From assembly GCF_024748615.1 (NCBI RefSeq), contig NZ_CP087168.1:4650001-4714000 (forward strand): a DNA stretch of 64,000 bases, given 5' to 3'. Each line of letters begins with the position of its first letter. Positions within the stretch are counted from its first letter, which is position 1. Source of the stretch: Pseudomonas sp. B21-048 (lineage in GTDB: Bacteria > Pseudomonadota > Gammaproteobacteria > Pseudomonadales > Pseudomonadaceae). Under the pieces are notes generated by a model. It was given only the letters and a program-made list of their open reading frames with translations. It was not told the DNA's origin and did no database searches. Made by a program: the position numbers and the translations under genes. Positions 58,063 to 64,000 of the stretch are shown in pieces.

Positions 58063-59304
58063 TCATGGATGACACCGAGCGTTGCGGTCCGATGCCGCCG
58101 TGCGTGGCAGAAAGATCGCCAACACCCCAAGCAGCGGCAAGAACGAACACAGGAAGTACACGTACTCAATGCCGTGAATATCCGCCAGATGCCCGAGCAA
58201 CGCCGCGCCAATCCCGCCGAAGCCGAACATCAGGCCGAAGAACACCCCGGCAATCATCCCGACATTCCCCGGCACCAGTTCTTGCGCATACACCACAATG
58301 GCCGAGAACGCCGAAGCCAGGATGAAACCAATCACCACGCTCAACACACTGGTCCAGAACAGGTCCACATGGGGCAGCAGCAGCGTGAACGGCGCCACAC
58401 CGAGGATCGAGACCCAAATCACTGCCTTGCGCCCGATCTTGTCGCCGATCGGCCCACCGAAGAAAGTCCCCGCCGTTACCGCACCGAGAAACAGGAACAG
58501 GTGCAGCTGCGAGCTGGCCACCGACAGGTCGAATTTTTCAATCAGGTAGAACGTGAAGTAACTGGTGAGGCTGGCCATGTAGAAATACTTGGAGAACACC
58601 AGTAACCCTAGTACCACCAGTGCGCTGATCACCCGGCCTTTCGACAAGCCATGAGTCGCTGCCTGACCTTGTTTGAGCTTGAACAGGTTCAGGTGGTTGG
58701 CGTACCAACGACTGATCCGATATAGCACGAACAGCGCAAACAGCGCGAACAATCCGAACCAGGCCACATGCCTCTGACCGTAGGGAATGATGATCGCCGC
58801 CGCCAGCAACGGCCCAAAAGCCGAGCCCGCATTGCCGCCGATCTGAAAGGTCGACTGTGCCAAGCCGAAGCGCCCACCCGAGGCCAGTCGCGCCACACGA
58901 GAAGCTTCCGGGTGAAAGGTCGATGAGCCGACACCGATCAACCCCGCCGCCAGCAGAATCATCGAGAAGCTACCGACCACGGACATCATCAGAATGCCGA
59001 TCAATGTGCAGACAGTACCGGCTGGCAACAGCCAGGGTTTTGGATGACGATCAGTGTGGTAACCGACCCATGGCTGCAACAGCGAGGCCGTCAGTTGAAA
59101 GGTCAGTGTGATCAGACCGATCTGGGTGAAGGTCAGGCCATAACTGGCCTTGAGCATCGGATAGATCGAGGGCAATACCGCCTGAATCAAGTCGTTGATC
59201 AAATGCGCCAGCGCCACCGCGCCGATGATGCGCATGACCAGCGGGCTGCTTTGTGAAGTGGCGGGCGCCTTTGTTGCGGCGGACTGAACGTTGCTGATGG
59301 CCAT
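58063..59304 (-). CDS. MFS transporter, fosmidomycin resistance (Fsr) type
   Basis: A 413-residue major facilitator resembling E. coli Fsr. Blocks include AHLINDLIQAVLPSIYPMLK, WVGYHTDRHPKPWLLPAG and GSSTFHPEASRVARLASGG. Such exporters confer fosmidomycin or other drug tolerance in some hosts; the native substrate is unknown. It is divergent from the chemoreceptor gene. Confidence 0.88.
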   Translation of the reverse strand: MAISNVQSAATKAPATSQSSPLVMRIIGAVALAHLINDLIQAVLPSIYPMLKASYGLTFTQIGLITLTFQLTASLLQPWVGYHTDRHPKPWLLPAGTVCTLIGILMMSVVGSFSMILLAAGLIGVGSSTFHPEASRVARLASGGRFGLAQSTFQIGGNAGSAFGPLLAAAIIIPYGQRHVAWFGLFALFALFVLYRISRWYANHLNLFKLKQGQAATHGLSKGRVISALVVLGLLVFSKYFYMASLTSYFTFYLIEKFDLSVASSQLHLFLFLGAVTAGTFFGGPIGDKIGRKAVIWVSILGVAPFTLLLPHVDLFWTSVLSVVIGFILASAFSAIVVYAQELVPGNVGMIAGVFFGLMFGFGGIGAALLGHLADIHGIEYVYFLCSFLPLLGVLAIFLPRTAASDRNARCHP

Positions 59305-59629
59305 GAGAGTTTCCGTACTGCGGATGGGGGCGCACTGGCGGGTCGGTCAATGTGCCATTTTTCGGTGCAGTTGCGCCATCCCCTTAGCCTGCTAACGACT
59401 TCAAGAAAAGAAGGGTGGTAGCGCAACGCCATGGTCTGAATCTTGCCTTGCTTATCCACTTCAACGCGGCCCCTTACAAAGGGAACCGAGAATGGGAAGT
59501 TTCGCTACAGAGTCAGCCTACAGAGCGGACCAAGGTGAACTTTCGAGGCCTTTTAGAAGGGCACGAGTCGCGGTCGCAATGATCTCGACGCACGCCAATG
59601 GTGCGTGGTGTCCAGAGGAGTCATGGGGC
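59305..59629. other. Divergent control region between Fsr-type and chemoreceptor genes
   Basis: 325 bp with no credible gene. The reading frame entering the chemoreceptor from 59492 lacks a ribosome site and similarity. A GAGGAG at 59615-59620 serves the ATG at 59630. No clear promoter, riboswitch or repeat was recognised. Confidence 0.45.
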
Positions 59630-61687
59630 ATGCTGGCTTTTTTATCACCAGGGATCGGGCTGCTGGGGCGTTTCGGCTTCGCGCGCAAATTTCAGCTGCT
59701 GTTTCTGCTGTTTATCCTGCCACTCGCGGGCAGTCTGTGGATGATCGGTCAAGATTATCGTGACAAGTTGAATCTGATCTCGGGCGAACGCGCCGGGGTT
59801 CGTCAATTGCTCGCCCTCGACGCGCTCGACAACCTGCTCGCCGCCCAGCGTGACCGCGCCGCTCGTTGGCGCGCCACCGAAACCAATCGCCAGCCGACAC
59901 CCGCAACCATCGCGGCGATGGCAGCATTCGATGCGGTTCAACCGGCCGTCGTCCAAGCCATCACGGAGTTGGGTAATGCCCTGAAAACCGAAGGCGCCGA
60001 GGATCAAGTCCTCAGCCGCTATCAAGCCCTGCAAACCGCCCTCACCGGCCTGGACTCGAAGAGCCTGAGCAGCGTTGGTTGGTGGCCGGACGGTTACGAT
60101 CGCTTCACCCATGCCTTGAGTACCCTGCAAGCCTTGCGCGAACAGATCGCGATGGACAATCGCCTGACCCTCGCCCCATGGCTGGAAACCTGGCTGCTGA
60201 CGCAGATTTCCACCCAGCATGCACCGGACCTGATCGAACGGGTCGGTCGCCTCGCCGCGGTCGGTCAGGCCTCAGTAGTGTCCGGGCAGTTCACCCTGCA
60301 AAGCCGTCTGCAGCTGCGGGACTTGCGCAGCCGCATCGGCGATGCCCGGGAACAGCTTGTTAAAACGGCTGGCCTGCTGGAAGCGCGTCTGCCCAGCGCG
60401 TTACTGACCTGGGCCGGGCAATACCACGACAGCCTCAAGCACCTGGACACCAGTTTGAAAGTGCTGGACGACGGCGTCTTCGGCGGCAGCATCAACCTCA
60501 AGCCGGAAGACTTTGAACGCAGTCTCGACGCCCTCCTCGGCGACCTCGCCTCGTTGCGTCAGCAATCGTTGGTTTCTCTGGATCAACGGCTGGATTACTA
60601 CCACGGCTCGGCCATCCGCCAATTCATCCTGGTGGCGACAGTTTTTGGCTGCCTGCTACTGGCCGCGTTGTATCTGTTCATCTGTTTGCAGGCCTCGATC
60701 CGTCGCAGCGCCAGCGGCATCACGCTGTTGGCCGAAGCACTGCGTGACGGCAACCTGAGCCTGCAAGTACCAGTGCAGGGCCGCGATGAACTGGCGGCGA
60801 TCAGCACCGCCCTGAATGTCGCCGTGGTGCAATTGCGCAATAGCCTGCAGGGGGTCGATCACGAAACCCTGCAACTGAGCAATGCGGTGCGCACCCTCAA
60901 CGATCACTCCAGCGGCGCGCTTGGCGAAGTCGAGGCTCAGCAGTTGCAGATCAGCCAGATTGCCGCTGCGGCCACGCAATTGGCCGCGACCTCTCAAGGG
61001 GTCGCCCAAAGTTGCGAACAGGCCTCAGGCAGCGCTCAGCACACCCAGCGCATCGCCGCCGACAGCAGCCGCGACAGTCAACGCACGACAGCGAGCATTC
61101 AGCAGCTCAATCAGCGCTTGAACGACACAGCAGCGGCATTGGGTCGGGTCAGCGAACAAGGGCAGCAGATTCAATTGGTGGTCGATACCATTCGCGGCGT
61201 CGCCGAGCAGACCAACCTGCTGGCCCTCAACGCCGCCATCGAGGCCGCACGGGCCGGCGAACAGGGTCGTGGCTTTGCCGTGGTGGCCGATGAAGTGCGC
61301 AGCCTGTCGCAACGTACCCAGTCCTCCACCGCGCAAATCGCCGGCACCGTCGACAGCCTGCGCAGCACCGTCAACGAAGCCGTAAGCCTGATGGAAGCCG
61401 CCTGCGACCAGGCACAATCGGACGCGCAAGCCGTCACCGGTCTCGGCGAGCGACTGGGGGAAATCGCCAGCGCGGTGCAGAGCGTCACCGACACCCTGGC
61501 GCAGATCGCCACCGCTGTCGAAGAGCAAGCGAGCACCGCCGATGAAGTCAGCGGCAACATCCAGCAAGTCGATCAGGCGGCGGTACGCTTGCTTGAAGGC
61601 GCACGGGCGGTGAACCTGGCGGCGGACACCTTGAGCCAGGGCAGCAAGGCCTTGAGTGCGAATACCGGAAGATTTCAGCTCAGTTGA
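59630..61687 (+). CDS. Methyl-accepting chemotaxis protein with helical periplasmic domain
   Basis: A 685-residue chemoreceptor. TM1 is at about residues 20-40, then a 290-residue mostly helical periplasmic region without Cache motifs. TM2 (FILVATVFGCLLLAALYLFI) is near 325-345, then HAMP and a signalling domain with tip [20 protein letters not shown] (about 525). An early segment LDNLLAAQRDRAARW recalls NIT (nitrate-sensing) domains, but this is not certain. GAGGAG stands nine bases before ATG 59630. Confidence 0.88.
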   Translation: MLAFLSPGIGLLGRFGFARKFQLLFLLFILPLAGSLWMIGQDYRDKLNLISGERAGVRQLLALDALDNLLAAQRDRAARWRATETNRQPTPATIAAMAAFDAVQPAVVQAITELGNALKTEGAEDQVLSRYQALQTALTGLDSKSLSSVGWWPDGYDRFTHALSTLQALREQIAMDNRLTLAPWLETWLLTQISTQHAPDLIERVGRLAAVGQASVVSGQFTLQSRLQLRDLRSRIGDAREQLVKTAGLLEARLPSALLTWAGQYHDSLKHLDTSLKVLDDGVFGGSINLKPEDFERSLDALLGDLASLRQQSLVSLDQRLDYYHGSAIRQFILVATVFGCLLLAALYLFICLQASIRRSASGITLLAEALRDGNLSLQVPVQGRDELAAISTALNVAVVQLRNSLQGVDHETLQLSNAVRTLNDHSSGALGEVEAQQLQISQIAAAATQLAATSQGVAQSCEQASGSAQHTQRIAADSSRDSQRTTASIQQLNQRLNDTAAALGRVSEQGQQIQLVVDTIRGVAEQTNLLALNAAIEAARAGEQGRGFAVVADEVRSLSQRTQSSTAQIAGTVDSLRSTVNEAVSLMEAACDQAQSDAQAVTGLGERLGEIASAVQSVTDTLAQIATAVEEQASTADEVSGNIQQVDQAAVRLLEGARAVNLAADTLSQGSKALSANTGRFQLS

Positions 61688-61693
61688 CGCCAT

Positions 61694-61721
61694 CCGCTGG
61701 CCCGATTTTTCGGGCCAGCGG
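61694..61721. terminator. Hairpin after the chemoreceptor gene
   Basis: Perfect 12-bp arms CCGCTGGCCCGA / TCGGGCCAGCGG with a TTTT loop, 6 bp past the stop. It has no T-run after the stem, so termination efficiency is uncertain. Confidence 0.75.
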
Positions 61722-61763
61722 GATAAGCGGTTGAAAGTGTGGAGAAATATTTTTAATTTACGC

Positions 61764-61792
61764 TTGACGCATCTTCGTTCCAGGTGAATAAT
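61764..61792 (+). promoter_or_regulatory. Promoter of tRNA-Met
   Basis: TTGACG (-35), 17 bp, AATAAT (-10, 61787-61792), with a GC-rich GCGCGCC discriminator typical of stringently controlled stable-RNA promoters, 11 bp before the tRNA. Confidence 0.8.
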
Positions 61793-61803
61793 GCGCGCCA
61801 CTT

Positions 61804-61880
61804 GGCTACATAGCTCAGTTGGTTAGAGCATAGCATTCATAATGCTGGGGTCCGGGGTTCAAGTCCCTGTGTAGCCACCA
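61804..61880 (+). tRNA. tRNA-Met (anticodon CAT, elongator type)
   Basis: A 77-base cloverleaf: acceptor GGCTACA / TGTAGCC, D-arm AGCTCAGTTGGTTAGAGCA, anticodon loop TTCATAA, T-arm GGGTTCAAGTCCC-like and encoded CCA. The acceptor starts with a paired G, so it is the elongator rather than the initiator. Ile2 with a modified CAT is less likely from the acceptor sequence. Confidence 0.93.
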
Positions 61881-61886
61881 AGTACC

Positions 61887-61918
61887 GATTTATAGAGATC
61901 TACGGATGTCTATAAATC
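61887..61918. repeat. AT-rich inverted repeat directly after tRNA-Met
   Basis: Perfect 10-bp arms GATTTATAGA and TCTATAAATC with a 12-bp spacer, starting 6 bp after the CCA. It may help processing of the tRNA 3' end. Confidence 0.7.
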
Positions 61919-61926
61919 ACCTCAAG

Positions 61927-61952
61927 AAGCCCGCCTAGTGCGGGCTTTCTTG
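61927..61952 (+). terminator. Rho-independent terminator of tRNA-Met
   Basis: Stem AAGCCCGC / GCGGGCTT with loop CTAGT, followed by TCTTGT on the plus strand. It lies before the convergent LysR gene. Confidence 0.85.
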
Positions 61953-61980
61953 TATCTGGAAATCCATCAACACTTGCCAA

Positions 61981-62895
61981 TCAGTACGCAGACCGCTGAC
62001 GCACCTGCTCGACCTCTTGCAGATACAGTTCCACCTCCTCGCCCAGCCATTCGGCAAACTGCTGCCTCTTGGCCTCGACGCGTTCGCGGTCTGGCAGCAG
62101 TAGCCAGTACGGATAAGCATACGGCACCGCGTACTCGCTCAACTGCACCAGCTCACCGCGCCCGATAGCGTCATGCACCAGACTGCGGCGCACCAATGCA
62201 ATACCCTGCTTGAGTCGCACGGCCTCCAGCACCAGGTTCGAATCGTTGCTGCACAACCCTTTACGCGTGACCTCGATGTCCAGCCCCGCTGCCTCACACC
62301 AGGGCTGCCACGAGTCCATGGTGAAAATGATCGGGCTCGCGACGATCTGTGCTGGCGTTTCAGGCAACTGCCCACCGTTGAAACCTGGGGCTGCAACAAC
62401 AATCATCTCGTCGTGGAACATCATGAACTGTTGCACGTTATCCCAATCGCCACGCCCCATGCGTACGCCGATGTCAATTGCCTCCTGAGCCAGGTTGGTC
62501 ACGGCGAGACTGGCCTGCAAACGCACCGTGATATGCGGGTAACGCGCCTGAAATCGACCAATGCGCGGCAGCATCCAGGAGAAGCCGAAGGAAGGCATGA
62601 CCGCAACCACCAACTCCGAGGCCTTGGGCTGCGCTTTAACCTGACGTGTCGCATCAGCGATGTTCTTCAACGACTCACGCACTTGCAGTGAGTACAACCG
62701 ACCGTCTTCAGAGACACGCAAGGTGCGTCCCTCACGCACGAATAGCGTCACCCCCAACAGCTCTTCCAGCACCTTGAGCTGCTGGCTGACAGCCGAATGA
62801 GTGACGTGCAGTTCCGTCGCCGCCAGGGTGACACTGGACAAGCGACTGACGGCTTCAAAGCTGCGCAGACAGCTAAGGGGGGGAATGACCGACAT
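61981..62895 (-). CDS. LysR family regulator, GcvA-like
   Basis: A 304-residue regulator with an N-terminal winged helix-turn-helix (ELHVTHSAVSQQLKVLEELL, about residues 28-47) and a C-terminal substrate-binding fold. The opening PPLSCLRSFEAVSRLSS is usual for the GcvA/AmpR-like group. AAGGGC precedes the start at 62895; the frame extends 38 residues further without homology. It is divergent from the small gene and the EamA transporter gene, which it may control. Confidence 0.87.
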   Translation of the reverse strand: MSVIPPLSCLRSFEAVSRLSSVTLAATELHVTHSAVSQQLKVLEELLGVTLFVREGRTLRVSEDGRLYSLQVRESLKNIADATRQVKAQPKASELVVAVMPSFGFSWMLPRIGRFQARYPHITVRLQASLAVTNLAQEAIDIGVRMGRGDWDNVQQFMMFHDEMIVVAAPGFNGGQLPETPAQIVASPIIFTMDSWQPWCEAAGLDIEVTRKGLCSNDSNLVLEAVRLKQGIALVRRSLVHDAIGRGELVQLSEYAVPYAYPYWLLLPDRERVEAKRQQFAEWLGEEVELYLQEVEQVRQRSAY

Positions 62896-63033
62896 GTAAG
62901 CCCTTCTAACAAATACTAAAAAAAATGACCGATATATTAAAATCGTATGCCAATTTAATGTAAGCGCAGGTGCATTCACCACAGTTTTCAGGTATCGAAC
63001 GCATCCCATCGACTTTTCCAGAAGGAAATCAGG

Positions 63034-63378
63034 ATGCGTACGTTATCGGTATCCTTCAGCACCAATCCTCCAGACTGCGAGCCGGATTGGGTTTACATCC
63101 ATCTGAGCCCGGCAGAGCTGATGTCGTTGCGCTTCAGTCAGGACATCATTGCTCGCTCGCTAAGCGGCAGTCATTGGGTGAGCTGGGAAGGTTGCGACCT
63201 GTTTCTGGAGCAGAACCAGACCCTCAGGTTGACCGCTGGCACAGCACTGATCGATGGCGCCGGTGTCTTGGAGATCGCCCTGGCTTCAGCGCCTGAGGAG
63301 TCAGTCAGACGCTTGGGAAAATGGATCGCGCCGTTCCTGCCAAGTTACGCCCAACCATTGCGGATTGAAATCCGCTGA
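63034..63378 (+). CDS. Hypothetical protein upstream of an EamA transporter
   Basis: A 114-residue soluble protein starting MRTLSVSFSTNPPDCEPDWV. The middle, HWVSWEGCDLFLEQNQTLRL, recalls short beta proteins of the DUF2917 kind, but this is weak. AGAAGGAAATCAGG precedes the ATG. Its stop overlaps the transporter start (TGATG), showing coupled translation. Confidence 0.7.
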   Translation: MRTLSVSFSTNPPDCEPDWVYIHLSPAELMSLRFSQDIIARSLSGSHWVSWEGCDLFLEQNQTLRLTAGTALIDGAGVLEIALASAPEESVRRLGKWIAPFLPSYAQPLRIEIR

Positions 63379-64000
63379 TGGCCTTGTCAATGACTGCCGG
63401 CGCGACCGGCGCCCGCAACCACTTGGGCTTTGCCGTCACGATCCTGGCATCCACGTTTCTGATGGGTTCAAGCTTCGTGTCAGGCAAGGTGCTGCTCAAT
63501 CAGGGTTTCGAACCCTTGATGCTGGTGGGCGCGCGGTTCCTCTTGGCTGCGCTGGCGACCTTGCCATTGGTGATGCTGGAAGGTCGTTCCTGGGCCGCTC
63601 TGCTTCCCCGCCATCTGAATGCCCGACAAATGCTGGTGATCGCCGTCATTGGCCTCACCCAGACCGCCGCCGTGATGAGCCTGCTGTTCCTGGCGATGCG
63701 CCACGTTTCAGCCTCCACTGCCGCGATCCTGCTTTTTACTAACCCCGTGTGGGTTGCCGTGGGCAATCGGCTGCTCTACGCGCAGCCGCTCAAGGTCATT
63801 CGCCTGTTCGGCCTGGTCATGGGCGTGATCGGAGTATCGCTGGCCGTTGGCGCCGACCTTGCGCAGGGCTCGCAGCCTGGTGCGTGGATCGGTGTGATCC
63901 TGGCGCTGGGTGCGGCCCTGAGCTGGGCCGCCGCGACCCTGATCAACAAGCGTAACCCTCTGCCGGTCGGCACGTGGGCCTTAAGTTTCTGGCAAATGCT
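63378..64000 (+). CDS. EamA (DMT) family transporter, N-terminal part
   Basis: At least 207 residues before the window ends, with about seven hydrophobic helices and the EamA pattern of early ILASTFLMGSSFVSGKVLL and FTNPVWVAVGNRLLY at the end of the first repeat. It belongs to the drug/metabolite exporter superfamily; the substrate is unknown. Translation is coupled to the preceding small gene, and the divergent LysR gene is a likely regulator. Confidence 0.85.
   Translation, partial: MALSMTAGATGARNHLGFAVTILASTFLMGSSFVSGKVLLNQGFEPLMLVGARFLLAALATLPLVMLEGRSWAALLPRHLNARQMLVIAVIGLTQTAAVMSLLFLAMRHVSASTAAILLFTNPVWVAVGNRLLYAQPLKVIRLFGLVMGVIGVSLAVGADLAQGSQPGAWIGVILALGAALSWAAATLINKRNPLPVGTWALSFWQM

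Noticed and set aside
61804..61880. tRNA with CAT anticodon as the Ile2 (lysidine) tRNA.
   Set aside because: The acceptor and D-arm match elongator tRNA-Met rather than the GGCCCCT acceptor usual for Ile2.

Overview
The window is chromosomal DNA from a Pseudomonas of the P. fluorescens / P. putida lineage. Three signs support this. The gene order hemA-prfA-prmC-moeB-murI, TPR protein-lolB-ispE-tRNA(Gln)-prs-rplY-pth-ychF matches the known Pseudomonas arrangement. The protein sequences match Pseudomonas families, and REP/REPIN repeats typical of fluorescent pseudomonads sit in many intergenic gaps. Almost all of it looks like housekeeping or lineage-specific chromosome. No integrase, insertion sequence, prophage or CRISPR array was seen.

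Layout. (a) 1-3.6 kb: the end of an MBL-fold hydrolase gene, then a tight three-gene operon of protein kinase, TerY-like vWA protein and PP2C-like phosphatase (a TerY-P triad). The kinase appears to carry an extra N-terminal PIN-like domain. (b) 3.7-14.2 kb: a MalT-type LuxR regulator, DUF1329 and DUF1302 envelope proteins, an acyl-CoA ligase, an MFS transporter and a divergent AraC regulator. The block resembles PA3921-PA3927 of P. aeruginosa. (c) 14.2-24.7 kb: LysE exporter, hydroxyacid dehydrogenase, rsmC, a yybP-ykoY manganese riboswitch with its UPF0016 exporter, an M48 protease, a chemoreceptor, a divergent SRAP protein, small proteins and an acyltransferase. (d) 24.8-32.6 kb: YajG lipoprotein, a small gene behind a PHO box, mqo, SulP transporter, hpt, upp and the debris of uraA.

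(e) 32.7-40.5 kb: hemH, a TIGR01777 epimerase and a probable light-response cluster: FAD oxidoreductase, TudS-DUF1722 protein, class II LitR-like MerR regulator, CPD photolyase and SDR. Matching promoter and operator motifs precede its first two genes. (f) 40.6-53.2 kb: pagL, then the murI-to-hemA operon read leftward, then the TPR-lolB-ispE-tRNA-prs-rplY-pth-ychF block read rightward. (g) 53.4-64 kb: an accessory-leaning transporter region. It holds a chrA broken by two one-base homopolymer deletions, an MFS protein with a His-rich tail behind a C6-T-G6 palindrome, two further MFS proteins, a second chemoreceptor, tRNA-Met, a LysR regulator and an EamA transporter running off the end.

The points most worth following are the PIN-kinase TerY-P triad, the light/near-UV cluster with its shared operators, the two-deletion remnant of uraA, the PHO box before an uncharacterised 77-residue protein, the SRAP protein lacking two conserved active-site residues, and the doubly frameshifted chrA. 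No search was run. Gene identities rest on reading motifs and remembered family sequences, and start codons were chosen by ribosome-binding sites and family length.
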